Part shown: positions 9,285 through 19,711 of the stretch, piece by piece
How the letters are laid out: every line of letters begins with the position of its first letter
How positions within the stretch are numbered: position 1 is the stretch's first letter
Assembly: GCF_002000545.1 (NCBI RefSeq)
Contig: NZ_MLHL01000040.1
Coordinates: forward strand, 1-48,779
Origin: Rodentibacter trehalosifermentans
GTDB taxonomy: Bacteria; Pseudomonadota; Gammaproteobacteria; Enterobacterales; Pasteurellaceae
DNA: 48,779 bases
Direction: 5' to 3'
Program-made: the position numbers and the translations under genes
Notes under the pieces: model-generated
Told to the model about the DNA's origin: nothing
What the model saw: only the letters and a program-made list of their open reading frames with translations
Database searches by the model: none

Positions 9285-9527
9285 TTAATTTTGGGGTTTA
9301 ATAGAAAATGTTTGGTCATCGTCATGAGAAATAATCTCGTATCCTTCTAGATCATTACAGAAGTCAAAAAAACGTTTATAGCCATGAGATTTATATTGAA
9401 ACCCAATTCTATTTAATGATTCAGCAAATGTTGATAATAGAGCAGTCCCATTTTTTTCAACTTTCTCAAATGCTTTTTTTATTTCGTCATAATTAATATT
9501 AGATTCTATATCATCATTTTTTTTCAC
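9285..9527 (-). CDS. Small OST-HTH/LOTUS-domain protein or detached C-terminal part of the upstream NYN protein
   Basis: 80 residues from a GTG at 9527. Almost the whole chain is one OST-HTH-like module (YDEIKKAFEKVEKNGTALLS, then GYKRFFDFCNDLEGYEI), clearly paralogous to the C-terminal module of the gene before it, where GYTTFRTFCKNLDGYEL corresponds. It overlaps that gene by 14 bases across an A8 run (minus strand of 9517-9524). Deletion of one A would join the two frames into a single NYN protein with two OST-HTH modules. Whether it is made separately or by slippage is unknown. OST-HTH domains bind RNA. Confidence 0.6.
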   Translation of the reverse strand: MKKNDDIESNINYDEIKKAFEKVEKNGTALLSTFAESLNRIGFQYKSHGYKRFFDFCNDLEGYEIISHDDDQTFSIKPQN

Positions 9528-10221
9528 TGTCTTGTTGTTTCAACGAGATTGTTGTTTTATCTGGATGTAGATAAAGTTCATAGCCATCCAAGTTTTTGCA
9601 AAATGTTCTAAAGGTTGTATAGCCGTAAGAGCGATGATCGAATTCGGAATCAATTTTTCTTAGCGCCTCAGAGAACTTAGATAGCAGAGCCATACCATTA
9701 TCTGTATCTTCAACCATTTCAAAAGCACTTTTTATCAATGAGTAATCAATAAATTTTGTATTTTTTTGATCATCCAAGGATTTTGCGGTTTTAATGAGAT
9801 TTTCCTCTCTAATAAACTGAGTACAAGCCTTTTTGAATGCTTCTGGGGTATGGCTTTTACCTACTCCAATAATATCTAAACCTTCTTCACGGATTCTATG
9901 TGCAAGTCTCGTATAATCGCTATCACTTGATACAATGCAAAATGCATCGACAGTCTTAAAATGAAGGAGATCCATTGCATCAATAATTAATGCAGTATCG
10001 CTAGAGCTTTTTCCTTTAGTATAGGCAAATTTTTGAATAGGGCTAATGGCATATATATTTAATTGTTCTTTCCATCTTTTGTTCCGTTCTTCCGTCCAAT
10101 CAGCATAAATTCGTTTTACTGTGATCGTGCCAGATTTTCCAACTTCAGCTAAGATTTGTTCGATTGCTGAGCTGTTGGCATTTTCCGCATCAATGAGTAG
10201 TGCAATTTTATTTTTTTGCAT
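9514..10221 (-). CDS. NYN-domain (PIN-like) RNase with OST-HTH domain, LabA/DUF88-like
   Basis: 235 residues. The N-terminal NYN domain (about 1-145) has the acidic residues expected of this PIN-like nuclease fold: LLIDAENAN near residue 10, SSSDTALIIDAMDLL, and CIVSSDSDYTRLA. A C-terminal OST-HTH/LOTUS module follows (about 155-228). Such proteins are thought to cut or bind RNA. The frame ends EKK-stop in the A8 run where the next gene begins in another frame. It lies between guaB and guaA on the same strand, 72 bases after guaB, and has no uptake signal, so it may be a later arrival in this operon. Confidence 0.85.
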   Translation of the reverse strand: MQKNKIALLIDAENANSSAIEQILAEVGKSGTITVKRIYADWTEERNKRWKEQLNIYAISPIQKFAYTKGKSSSDTALIIDAMDLLHFKTVDAFCIVSSDSDYTRLAHRIREEGLDIIGVGKSHTPEAFKKACTQFIREENLIKTAKSLDDQKNTKFIDYSLIKSAFEMVEDTDNGMALLSKFSEALRKIDSEFDHRSYGYTTFRTFCKNLDGYELYLHPDKTTISLKQQDSEKK

Positions 10222-10293
10222 ATATTTCCTTTTTTGTATGCATTCATAACATAAAAAGAGTGGCTAACTTTTTAACCTCTCTTCTATCAACCG

Positions 10294-11757
10294 CTACCCC
10301 ATCCGATAATTTGGTGCTTCTTTAGTAATTGTCACATCGTGAACATGACTTTCTTTAATGCCCGCACCGCTGATACGCACAAATTCTGCTTTGGTGCGAA
10401 GTTCGTCAATGGTGGCACAACCGGTTAATCCCATGCAAGAACGCAAGCCGCCCATTTGTTGGTGGATGATTTCTTTTAAGTAGCCCTTGTATGGAATACG
10501 CCCTTCAATACCTTCCGGTACAAGTTTGTCGGCGGCATTGTCTGATTGGAAATAGCGATCTGATGACCCTTTAGCCATCGCCCCCAATGAACCCATGCCA
10601 CGATAGGATTTGAATGCACGCCCTTGGTAAAGCTCAATTTCGCCCGGTGCTTCTTCCGTGCCGGCGAACATTGAACCGACCATCACACAACTTGCACCGG
10701 CAGCGAGGGCTTTGGCAATGTCGCCTGAGAAACGGATACCACCGTCTGCGATCACAGGAATATCACGATCTTTCAACGCTTCTGCCGCATCGGCAATGGC
10801 GGTAATTTGTGGAACACCGACACCGGTGACGATACGGGTGGTACAGATTGATCCCGGCCCAATTCCCACTTTCACTGCACTCGCCCCTGCATCAGCCAAG
10901 GCGATTGCACCTTCAGCCGTGGCGATGTTTCCCGCAATGATCGGTAGATCAGGGTATTTGGCACGGGTTTCACGCACACGTTGTAACACCCCTTCGGAAT
11001 GGCCGTGTGAAGAGTCGATTAACAACACATCCACGCCAGCTTTGACTAAGGCATCAATACGTTCTTCGTTACCCGGGCCAGCCCCCACAGCCGCCCCCAC
11101 ACGCAAACGCCCAAATTCATCTTTACAGGCATTGGGTTTGCTTTCGGCTTTTTGATAGTCTTTTAGGGTGATCATGCCTTTTAATTTGAAATCATCATTC
11201 ACCACTAAGACTTTTTCCACACGATTTTCGTGCATCAAGCGGAAAATTTCATCACGGGTTGCGCCCTCTTTGACGGTTACAAGTCGATCTTTTGGCGTCA
11301 TAAAGTCCGCAACGGTTTTGGTGAGATCCGAAATAAAACGGGTGTCACGTCCTGTGATAATACCGACTAAATTTTTCTCCCCATCAACTACCGGATAACC
11401 CGCAAAGCCATTTTTCTTTACCAGTTCGGCAAGTTCTGCAAGTGTGAGATTTGGTGAAACGGTAACCGGTTCGGAAACAATACCGCTCTCAAATTTTTTC
11501 ACTTTACGCACACGATCCGCTTGGCGTTCAATGGACATATTCTTGTGGATAAAACCAATGCCGCCTTCTTGTGCGAGAGAAATCGCTAATTTGGTTTCAG
11601 TTACGGTATCCATCGCCGCAGAGAGCATTGGGATATTTAGGCGAATGTTTTTTGTGAGTTGGGTTGAAAGATTTGCAGTATTGGGAAGCACGGTAGAATG
11701 TGCAGGAACAAGAAGAACATCATCAAAGGTGAGGGCTTCTTTTTTTATTCTAAGCAT
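10294..11757 (-). CDS. guaB: Inosine-5'-monophosphate dehydrogenase
   Basis: 487 residues, normal length. It oxidises IMP to XMP with NAD, the committed step to GMP. The TIM barrel carries the catalytic loop GPGSICTT (Cys near residue 304) and the flap near GMGSLGAM; two CBS domains are inserted at about residues 95-205 ([10 protein letters not shown] and GMITLKDYQ). The start [16 protein letters not shown] matches the family. Product feeds GuaA, encoded downstream. The promoter at 11808 has a GC-rich discriminator, consistent with stringent control. Confidence 0.97.
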   Translation of the reverse strand: MLRIKKEALTFDDVLLVPAHSTVLPNTANLSTQLTKNIRLNIPMLSAAMDTVTETKLAISLAQEGGIGFIHKNMSIERQADRVRKVKKFESGIVSEPVTVSPNLTLAELAELVKKNGFAGYPVVDGEKNLVGIITGRDTRFISDLTKTVADFMTPKDRLVTVKEGATRDEIFRLMHENRVEKVLVVNDDFKLKGMITLKDYQKAESKPNACKDEFGRLRVGAAVGAGPGNEERIDALVKAGVDVLLIDSSHGHSEGVLQRVRETRAKYPDLPIIAGNIATAEGAIALADAGASAVKVGIGPGSICTTRIVTGVGVPQITAIADAAEALKDRDIPVIADGGIRFSGDIAKALAAGASCVMVGSMFAGTEEAPGEIELYQGRAFKSYRGMGSLGAMAKGSSDRYFQSDNAADKLVPEGIEGRIPYKGYLKEIIHQQMGGLRSCMGLTGCATIDELRTKAEFVRISGAGIKESHVHDVTITKEAPNYRMG

Positions 11758-11807
11758 AGCAATATTTCCGTAGTTTAAAAGTGAATGTCAAAAAATATTG
11801 CGGCGGG

Positions 11808-11837
11808 ATTATACAGATTTTGCACCATTTTGAAAAT
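11808..11837 (-). promoter_or_regulatory. Probable guaB promoter with GC-rich discriminator
   Basis: On the minus strand, TATAAT (plus 11808-11813) is preceded 17 bases upstream by a weak TTTTCA and followed by CCCGCCGC. A GC-rich discriminator is typical of ppGpp-repressed promoters for nucleotide and translation genes. Confidence 0.45.
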
Positions 11838-11862
11838 GAAATTTTTAGGTTTTATGCTATGA

Positions 11863-12816
<954 letters not shown>

Positions 12817-12909
12817 AAATATTGGTGTGACAGCAAGCAGTTTTTATTTTTTGAAAATAAAATTCGATAATTCACCGTGTGAAAGTTGGTTTTACTTAAC
12901 CATAAAAAT

Positions 12910-12966
12910 CTGCATCTTAGTCAGTTGAAGTTTAGTCCAACTTTTGGGATGCAGAACGTTTTTTAG
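12910..12966. terminator. Probable terminator between convergent birA and cpdA
   Basis: Outer stem CTGCATC (12910-12916) / GATGCAG (12948-12954) encloses an inner stem AGTTG / CAACT and is followed by AACGTTTTTT. It sits between convergent genes. The nested structure is longer than a usual terminator. Confidence 0.5.
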
Positions 12967-12984
12967 TTGCACTTTGTTCTCAAT

Positions 12985-13809
12985 TTAATACCCTTCTTCC
13001 TGCATATTCGGTAAAAATTTTGCCTGTTTAATCCGTTTTACTTCCGTCACAATCAGACCATCAGGGTGCAATTCAATTTCCCGCCAACCGGGTTGCACGT
13101 CATCTAAAGCAAAATGCTGACTGTCCGCTTTAAATTGAATACAGGTTGAAGGGGTTGCCATCACTTGGTATCCCTGCCATTGACTATCCACTTGCTGATG
13201 AATATGACCGTATAAAATAGCTTTTACATTTTTAAACGGCGCAAGCACATCAAGTAATTCATGGGAATTTCGCAAATTATGCTGATCAAGCCAAGCAGAA
13301 TTTGTCGGTAATACATGATGGTGAAACACAATTAAAGTGTGGCGTTGCGGATAGGCTTCTAATGTCGTTTTTAATAAATCAAGTTGATAGCGACTTAATT
13401 CGCCATGAGGTACGCCGTAAACCTGACTATCCAACAATAAAATTTGCCAGTGATCGCCCAACAAAATATGTTTTGCTTTTTCCATTGGCGGCTGATTTAA
13501 GTTTTCCACCATTTTAGGTTGAAAATCATGATTCCCCGGAATCCAAAATACCGGCAAAGCAAAAGGTTTTATCATCTCGACAAAACGCTGATACCCCTCA
13601 TCGCTGCTATCCTGCACCAAATCGCCGGTTGCCAGTATCACATCAAATTCGCTATTTTCCTGTTTAATTTCCGTTAAAACCTGCGAAAAGCTTGATTGCG
13701 TGTTCACCCCCAACAGCTCGCTTTTTTCATCCTTAAATAAGTGGGGATCGGTAATTTGTAATAATTTTATAATCGGTTTTTCTGCCCGATAAACAAACGT
13801 ATTTTTCAT
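12985..13809 (-). CDS. cpdA: 3',5'-cyclic-AMP phosphodiesterase CpdA
   Basis: 274 residues, family length. It hydrolyses cAMP to AMP in the cytosol and so tunes CRP-dependent genes. Class III metallophosphoesterase motifs run in order: ITDPHL, GDLVQD, GNHD, FHHHVLP and GHIHQQ, which coordinate the two metals. In many gammaproteobacteria it follows nudF, as here (9 bases). The N-terminus MKNTFVYRAEKPIIKLLQIT is in the usual place. Confidence 0.93.
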   Translation of the reverse strand: MKNTFVYRAEKPIIKLLQITDPHLFKDEKSELLGVNTQSSFSQVLTEIKQENSEFDVILATGDLVQDSSDEGYQRFVEMIKPFALPVFWIPGNHDFQPKMVENLNQPPMEKAKHILLGDHWQILLLDSQVYGVPHGELSRYQLDLLKTTLEAYPQRHTLIVFHHHVLPTNSAWLDQHNLRNSHELLDVLAPFKNVKAILYGHIHQQVDSQWQGYQVMATPSTCIQFKADSQHFALDDVQPGWREIELHPDGLIVTEVKRIKQAKFLPNMQEEGY

Positions 13810-13818
13810 AGATGATTC

Positions 13819-14451
13819 CTAACTTCGTTGCCAACGTTGTTGCAACTGAGCATAATTCAATTGAAGCCATTGCAATCCCATCACTGCAATGCCATTATCA
13901 ATTTTCCCTTCGCACATCCATTGATACGCCTGTTCACGTTTCACAACGTGCACTCGAATGTCTTCATTTTCGCAAGCCAAACCGTGAATCCCTTTCGCCT
14001 TTGAGCTATCCACTTCCCCTACAAATAAATGAATCCGTTCAACTACGCCACCGGGGCTATCCCACACACTTAAACAATGCGTGAGATTCTTCACACTCAC
14101 ACCGGCTTCTTCTTCGCTTTCACGCAATGCCACCTCTTCCGGCTGTTCTCCTTTTTCTACCATCCCTGCAATTAACTCTAACAACCAAGGGGAACGATTC
14201 GGCTCGGGATGATAGGCAGCCCCAATACGAACCTGCTCCACCAAAACCACAGAATCTTTTTTCGGATCATAAGCGATTACTGCGGCAGCCGCCCCTTTGA
14301 TAAGCAATTCACGAGTGACCACGCCACTTTCACCATCGGCAAAAAGTTTGTGTTTAAATTGAATTTTCTTGAGCGTGAAAAACCCGTCATACACGACTTC
14401 CTCATTAAGAATTTCAATATCACGCTGATTAAACTGTTGAATTTCAGACAT
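13819..14451 (-). CDS. nudF: ADP-ribose pyrophosphatase NudF
   Basis: 210 residues from ATG 14451 (MSEIQQFNQRD), chosen because GGAG lies six bases upstream; the frame extends four codons further. It hydrolyses ADP-ribose to AMP and ribose-5-phosphate. The Nudix box is complete: GMVEKGEQPEEVALRESEEE followed by AG. The gene is directly upstream of cpdA with a 9-base gap, so they form a transcription unit. Confidence 0.93.
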   Translation of the reverse strand: MSEIQQFNQRDIEILNEEVVYDGFFTLKKIQFKHKLFADGESGVVTRELLIKGAAAAVIAYDPKKDSVVLVEQVRIGAAYHPEPNRSPWLLELIAGMVEKGEQPEEVALRESEEEAGVSVKNLTHCLSVWDSPGGVVERIHLFVGEVDSSKAKGIHGLACENEDIRVHVVKREQAYQWMCEGKIDNGIAVMGLQWLQLNYAQLQQRWQRS

Positions 14452-14559
14452 CTTTTTCTCCAAATACTGCGGTGAAAATCATACGCTCAAAAAACGATAA
14501 AACAAATAAAAGGTTCATACTTTTTGTTGAAACTTTGACATGGCTCACAAAAAATAAAA

Positions 14560-14584
14560 CCTGTGATTGATTTATAATCACAGG
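14560..14584 (-). terminator. Terminator of the metallophosphoesterase gene
   Basis: A perfect 9-bp stem, CCTGTGATT / AATCACAGG, with a 7-base loop. Read on the minus strand it is followed by TTTTATTTTTT, placed 22 bases after the stop of the gene at 14607. Confidence 0.75.
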
Positions 14585-14606
14585 CTTTCTCATTACTCAT
14601 TACTTA

Positions 14607-15347
14607 CTACAGTTCAATTAATAGCTCCGAAATAAAACCGTTTTTTCCGTGTTCATTTGGATAGCCCAATGGATTAATCACTACACGACATCCTTGGAAA
14701 ACAGTATCTACCGCAGAGTGGGTATGCCCAGAAAACCAAAAGTTAAAACCGTCCAAACTAATATCATTGATAAAATATGGATTTAATGGAGAATTATCAA
14801 ATTGAGGGTCTTGGCAAATTAAAGAAGGCGGAAAATGTGTAAGAACAACAGTTTTATCTTTTCCTCGAAACCGATTAATCCAATTTAATTGGTGATTAAA
14901 AAAGCGAACATAATCATTAGCTGTAATTCGCCTTTCAGATTTTTCATTTGCTTGATAATCAAAAATATACCCGAAATCGGCAATACATCTTTCAGATATC
15001 AATTTAAACTTTTCGTGTTCTCGAAAAGCTACCGTATTTTGCCTAAAATTAGTAAATAATGTCCCCCCAACAAAACGCCATCCATCAAACTCAAAGACTT
15101 GATGCTCAAATAAACAATTCAATTTTAAATCCAGAATCTTGCGATAAACTTCCGTCATATTTTCATGATAAAAATCATGATTACCCAGCACAAAAACATA
15201 AGGCTTGCCAAATTTTTTACAATTTTCATGAAATTCAATCGCACCGCTCAATCCATTCCCAAAATCACCAAGATGGACGATTAAATCTGCATTTTGATCG
15301 ACAAAATACGGTGTTCCATGTGTATCCGAAAGTAGCTGTAATTTCAT
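14607..15347 (-). CDS. Metallophosphoesterase, substrate unknown
   Basis: 246 residues. Calcineurin-type metal motifs are clear: LLSDTHG at residues 5-11, HLGDFGNG, LGNHDFY, THFPPS and SGHTHS. No signal peptide or membrane segment, so cytosolic. It is smaller than and distinct from CpdA, and the substrate cannot be inferred. It begins 9 bases after the stop of hrpA, so it is likely the last gene of the DUF441-DUF423-hrpA unit, ended by the hairpin at 14560-14584. Confidence 0.85.
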   Translation of the reverse strand: MKLQLLSDTHGTPYFVDQNADLIVHLGDFGNGLSGAIEFHENCKKFGKPYVFVLGNHDFYHENMTEVYRKILDLKLNCLFEHQVFEFDGWRFVGGTLFTNFRQNTVAFREHEKFKLISERCIADFGYIFDYQANEKSERRITANDYVRFFNHQLNWINRFRGKDKTVVLTHFPPSLICQDPQFDNSPLNPYFINDISLDGFNFWFSGHTHSAVDTVFQGCRVVINPLGYPNEHGKNGFISELLIEL

Positions 15348-15356
15348 TTTTTATCC

Positions 15357-18300
15357 CTAGTACTCTGAAATCAAATTCAAAATCCGTTTATCCGACACCT
15401 GATATTTCGTGCCTAATTGCTGGGCGAACAAGCTCACCCGTAATTCTTCAATCATATAGCGAATTTCAGCCACCTCATCAGAAATCGGCTTAGATTTGGG
15501 TAATTTTGCTAAAAGTTGTTGATAGGCCTGTTGGACTTGATCTACGCGTAACATTGCCGCACGATCACGGTTCACATCTTGAGCCAGCTTGTCGATACGC
15601 TTATCAATGGCTTGTAAATAACGCAATAAATCCGGCAATCGAGAGTAGCCACTTTTTTGCACAAAGCCCTGATACACCAACCCACTCAGTTGCGATTTAA
15701 TATCCGAAAGGGCAAATGCCATCGTAAAATCCATTTTACCTTTTAAACGTTGGTTTAAGGCGTGGTTAAAGGTTAAAATTTGTTCCACTTTTTGGGCGAT
15801 ATCGACCGTAACTTCATTGAGATTTTCACGCACAAAATCCCGTAATTTTTCAAAACCCTCTTCATTCCATACAAAACCGCCAAAATCCGTAATCAGTTTA
15901 TCTACCGCACAAGCAATGCAATCGTCAATTAAATCCAACACCCGCCCAAATGGTGTGAAATATAACCCCAGTTTCGCTTTATTCGGCAATTTTTCATGAA
16001 GATACTTAATAGGGGATGGCACATTCAGTAACAATAAGCGGCGTAATCCCTGCTGCATTGCCACCTTTTGCTCAAATTCCGTTTCAAAGAGTTTGATCCC
16101 GACGGCATCTTTTTCATCCACAATTGCCGGAAAGGCTTTCACACTAAACCCTTGCTTTTTCTGCTCATAAAATTGCGGTAAATCGGCGAAATTCCAAACA
16201 TGTACACCGGTTTGTTCAATGCCGTCATCCGCTACCGCAGAAATGCTCTCTTGTACACGCTCTTTCAACGCAAACTTCAGGGCATCCAAATCCATCGATT
16301 CGGCAATTTTCTTGCCTTTTTCATCCACCACTCGAAACGTCATTTTTAGATGGCTTGGAATTTGTGCCCAGTTCCAATGTTCCGCCTCCACCGTCACCCC
16401 CGTCATACGGCGTAATTCGTAGATGAGGGTGTCCAATAATGGTTTTTCTAAAGGGATGGCACGGCCTAAAAAGGCTTGAGCATAATTCGGTGCCGGAACA
16501 AAATTACGTCGATACGCCTTCGGTAACGATTTAATCAATGCAATGACTAATTCCTCACGCAAACCCGGAATTTGCCAATCAAAGCCTGTCATTTCTACCT
16601 GATTAAGCAATGGCAAAGGAATATGCACCGTCACACCGTCCGCCTCTGTGCCCGGTTCAAATTGATAGGTGAGTTTGAGTTTAAGGTTACCCTGATACCA
16701 AAAGTTGGGAAAATCCAGTTTACTGACTTGTTCTGCCTTATCATTAATCAGGAAAGCCCGCTCAAAATTCAGTAATTCCGAATGCTGTTTTGAGGCTTTC
16801 TTCCACCAAGTATCAAAATGTTTTTGTGAAACGACCTCTGTACCGATACGTTGATCGTAAAATTCAAACAGGGTTCGCTCATCAACCAAAATATCCCGAC
16901 GACGGCTTTTGTGCTCCAGCTCTTCTATTTCATTAATCAACTTTTGATTTTGTTTGAAGAAGGGGTGTTTGGTATGCCAATTCCCCTCAACCAAAGCCGA
17001 TTGAATAAAAATCTCTCGGCTCACAACCGGGTCAATTGCTCCATAATTGACCACTCTTGCCTGCACAATCGGCACACCATATAAACTTACTTTTTCATCG
17101 GCTATCACCGCACCACGGGATTTTGACCAACGAGGTTCTGCATAAGATTTTTTCACCAAATGCTCAGCAAGGGGTTCTATCCATTCCGGTTCAATCTCTG
17201 CCACCATTCGCCCCCAAAGTTTTGAGGTTTCCACCAATTCTGCCGCCATGATCCATTTCGGTTGTTTTTTGAAAAGTGCGGAATTAGGGAAAATCGAAAA
17301 ATGGGCATTACGCGCACCAAGATATTGTTGTTTTTCCACTTCTTTTAACCCGATATGGGATAGTAAACCACTTAAAAGTGCGCTATGAATTTGCGGATAC
17401 TCTGCTTTTTCGGAATTAATCGGCAACCCCATTTCACGCACAGAAAGGCGAATCTGATGATAAATATCTTGCCATTCTCGAAGGCGTAAATAATTTAAAA
17501 AATCTTTTTGACACTGGCGGCGAAATTGATTTTTGCTCAAGATTTTTTGTTGTTCTTGGAGATAATGCCAAAGATTTAAGAAGGCCAAGAAATCGGATTT
17601 TTTATCGGCAAAACGGCGATGTTTTTCATCTGCAGCCTGCTGTTTTTCCGTTGGACGCTCACGAGGGTCTTGAATAGATAGGGCAGAAACGATCACCATC
17701 ACTTCATAAACACAGCCCAAATTGACCGCACTTAGCAACATTTTTGCCAATCGGGGATCAACGGGAAGTTGGGCCAGTTGACGACCAAGGTTTGTAAGAA
17801 CACGTTTTTCTTTTGATGTTGAGGAACGCTCTCCCTCCTCAGCGCTACGGACAGTATCCCTCGTAAATGGAGGGGGCGATTTTCTAATCCTCTTCCACGC
17901 CAACGCCCCCAACTCTTCCAACAATTTCACACCATCTTGGATATGTCGTCTATCCGGGGCATCAACAAAGGGAAAGGCCTCAATATCATCTAAGCCTAAT
18001 GCCATCATTTGTAAAATCACGGAAGCTAAATTGGTGCGTAAAATTTCCGGATCGGTAAATGCCGGGCGGGAATTGAAATCTTCTTCAGAATAAAGACGAA
18101 TACAGATCCCTTCGCTCACCCGACCACAACGGCCTTTGCGCTGATTGGCAGACGCCTGTGAAATCGGCTCAATCGGTAAGCGTTGTACTTTGGTTCGATA
18201 ACTATAGCGGGAAATTCGAGCCGTACCCGGGTCAATCACATATTTAATGCCCGGTACGGTAAGCGAGGTTTCCGCCACATTCGTCGCTAAAACAATACGA

Positions 18301-19334
18301 TTTAATCCGCTAGGATGAAAAATTTTATTTTGTTCCTGTGCAGAAAGGCGGGCAAAGAGCGGGAGAATTTCCGTATGCTTTAAATTTTGTTTTTGTAAAG
18401 CCTCTGCCGTATCACGAATTTCCCGTTCGCCATTCATAAAAATTAAAATATCGCCTTTGCCTTCTGCTTGAAGCTCATCTACCGCATTTAAAATGCCTTG
18501 TAGTTGATCTTGCTCTTCTTCATCCACAATAGGACGATAGCGCACTTCCACAGGATAGGTTCTGCCGGAGACTTCAATTATCGGGGCATTGTTGAAATGC
18601 TTGGAAAAACGTTCTACATCAATGGTGGCGGAAGTAATGATAATTTTTAAATCCGGACGACGGGGTAAAAGCTGCTTTAGATAACCAAGAATAAAATCAT
18701 TATTCAAGCTACGCTCGTGGGCTTCGTCAATAATCAAACAAGTATATTGATTAAGAAAACGATCCGTTTGAATTTCTGCCAGCAAAATTCCGTCGGTCAT
18801 GAGTTTAATTTGAGTATTCTCGCCGACTTGGTCATTAAAGCGGACTTTATATCCCACTAGATCGCCCAATTCGGTTTGTAACTCTTCTGCAATTCGGGTG
18901 GCAACGGAGCGGGCGGCAATTCGACGGGGCTGGGTATGTCCTATCATACCTAAACGCCCAAGCCCCAATTCCAAACACATTTTCGGTAATTGCGTGGTTT
19001 TCCCCGAGCCGGTTTCCCCGGCTACCACAATCACTTGATGCGCCGACAGTAATTTTTCAATTTCCGTTCTGCGTTGGCTAACGGGGAGATCTTCAGGAAA
19101 AACTATCGGATTTTTAACCGCACTTTGGCGCTGTTCCACACGCCATTTTGCCTGTTGAATTTGTTGTTCGATTTCCGATGCGACTGCTTGTTGAGCCTGT
19201 GGATTTTTAATTTTAGCAATACCCTGAATACGCGAGAACAACCGACGCTTTTCTACAAGCATCAGGTTATCGAGTTGGGTGAAAAGAGAATGTTGTAAGG
19301 GCGTAAACTCGGATTTTATTGTGCTTTTCTTCAT
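15357..19334 (-). CDS. hrpA: ATP-dependent RNA helicase HrpA (DEAH box)
   Basis: 1325 residues, slightly longer than E. coli HrpA. N-terminal Walker A GETGSGKTTQ, DEAH box IIDEAHERS, SAT motif, and motif VI QRKGRCGR; then the ratchet/OB region (QLPVDPRLAKML) and the long DUF3418 C-terminal part. HrpA acts on mRNA, including fimbrial transcripts in E. coli and stalled ribosomes. Between ELGALAW and LGRQLAQLPVDPRL there is an extra, charged stretch of about 30 residues encoded partly by an inverted-repeat-ended segment (17831-17876). The start ATG overlaps the DUF423 stop by 4 bases. Confidence 0.96.
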   Translation of the reverse strand: MKKSTIKSEFTPLQHSLFTQLDNLMLVEKRRLFSRIQGIAKIKNPQAQQAVASEIEQQIQQAKWRVEQRQSAVKNPIVFPEDLPVSQRRTEIEKLLSAHQVIVVAGETGSGKTTQLPKMCLELGLGRLGMIGHTQPRRIAARSVATRIAEELQTELGDLVGYKVRFNDQVGENTQIKLMTDGILLAEIQTDRFLNQYTCLIIDEAHERSLNNDFILGYLKQLLPRRPDLKIIITSATIDVERFSKHFNNAPIIEVSGRTYPVEVRYRPIVDEEEQDQLQGILNAVDELQAEGKGDILIFMNGEREIRDTAEALQKQNLKHTEILPLFARLSAQEQNKIFHPSGLNRIVLATNVAETSLTVPGIKYVIDPGTARISRYSYRTKVQRLPIEPISQASANQRKGRCGRVSEGICIRLYSEEDFNSRPAFTDPEILRTNLASVILQMMALGLDDIEAFPFVDAPDRRHIQDGVKLLEELGALAWKRIRKSPPPFTRDTVRSAEEGERSSTSKEKRVLTNLGRQLAQLPVDPRLAKMLLSAVNLGCVYEVMVIVSALSIQDPRERPTEKQQAADEKHRRFADKKSDFLAFLNLWHYLQEQQKILSKNQFRRQCQKDFLNYLRLREWQDIYHQIRLSVREMGLPINSEKAEYPQIHSALLSGLLSHIGLKEVEKQQYLGARNAHFSIFPNSALFKKQPKWIMAAELVETSKLWGRMVAEIEPEWIEPLAEHLVKKSYAEPRWSKSRGAVIADEKVSLYGVPIVQARVVNYGAIDPVVSREIFIQSALVEGNWHTKHPFFKQNQKLINEIEELEHKSRRRDILVDERTLFEFYDQRIGTEVVSQKHFDTWWKKASKQHSELLNFERAFLINDKAEQVSKLDFPNFWYQGNLKLKLTYQFEPGTEADGVTVHIPLPLLNQVEMTGFDWQIPGLREELVIALIKSLPKAYRRNFVPAPNYAQAFLGRAIPLEKPLLDTLIYELRRMTGVTVEAEHWNWAQIPSHLKMTFRVVDEKGKKIAESMDLDALKFALKERVQESISAVADDGIEQTGVHVWNFADLPQFYEQKKQGFSVKAFPAIVDEKDAVGIKLFETEFEQKVAMQQGLRRLLLLNVPSPIKYLHEKLPNKAKLGLYFTPFGRVLDLIDDCIACAVDKLITDFGGFVWNEEGFEKLRDFVRENLNEVTVDIAQKVEQILTFNHALNQRLKGKMDFTMAFALSDIKSQLSGLVYQGFVQKSGYSRLPDLLRYLQAIDKRIDKLAQDVNRDRAAMLRVDQVQQAYQQLLAKLPKSKPISDEVAEIRYMIEELRVSLFAQQLGTKYQVSDKRILNLISEY
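17831..17876 (-). repeat. Palindrome-ended 46-bp segment inserted in frame in hrpA
   Basis: The ends are CTCCCTCC (17831-17838) and GGAGGGGG (17869-17876), an imperfect inverted repeat. A smaller stem CCCTC / GAGGG lies inside. On the hrpA strand it encodes SPPPFTRDTVRSAEEGE, a stretch I do not expect in HrpA at this point. It looks like a small mobile palindromic element kept in frame. No second copy seen in the window. Confidence 0.55.
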
Positions 19335-19711
19335 TCTGATTTACTTTTTATACTACCGCAAGCAAGGCTTAGCCAACCGATTAAAAATAATATACCGCCA
19401 ATTGGTGTGATCCAAACAACCGATTTGCCCACACCAAAAGCAAGAGCATACAAACTGCCACTAAAAAAGACGATGCCTAATGTCCAAGCCAGTGTCGCTA
19501 AATTGGCAAATTTGTTATCTCGCCCGCCTGACAAACCGAGGGCTAAAATCGCTAAAGTGTGAAAGAGTTGATATTTCAGACCGGTGTCAATCCATGCCAG
19601 TGCTTTAGCATCTAACATATGGCTTAAACCATGTGCCGCCAAAGCCCCCAAGCCGACACTAAAAAAACCGCTCAAAGCGGCAATCAATATCCCTTTATTT
19701 TTCATCATCAT
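19331..19711 (-). CDS. DUF423 family small membrane protein
   Basis: About 126 residues from one of three consecutive ATG codons (19711, 19708, 19705; the third has the best distance to GGGA). Four hydrophobic segments are seen, starting [20 protein letters not shown] and including [10 protein letters not shown]. The AAHGL motif and length match the DUF423 (YgdD-like) family. Inner-membrane, function unknown. The first ATG overlaps the stop of the DUF441 gene, and its own stop overlaps the hrpA start, giving a coupled three-gene unit. The upstream extension of the frame to 19906 is a shadow of the DUF441 gene. Confidence 0.85.
   Translation of the reverse strand: MMMKNKGILIAALSGFFSVGLGALAAHGLSHMLDAKALAWIDTGLKYQLFHTLAILALGLSGGRDNKFANLATLAWTLGIVFFSGSLYALAFGVGKSVVWITPIGGILFLIGWLSLACGSIKSKSE

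Noticed and set aside
10658-11155. 165-codon plus-strand frame inside guaB
   Set aside because: Antisense shadow of guaB; low-complexity Ala/Pro-rich translation follows from guaB codon use.
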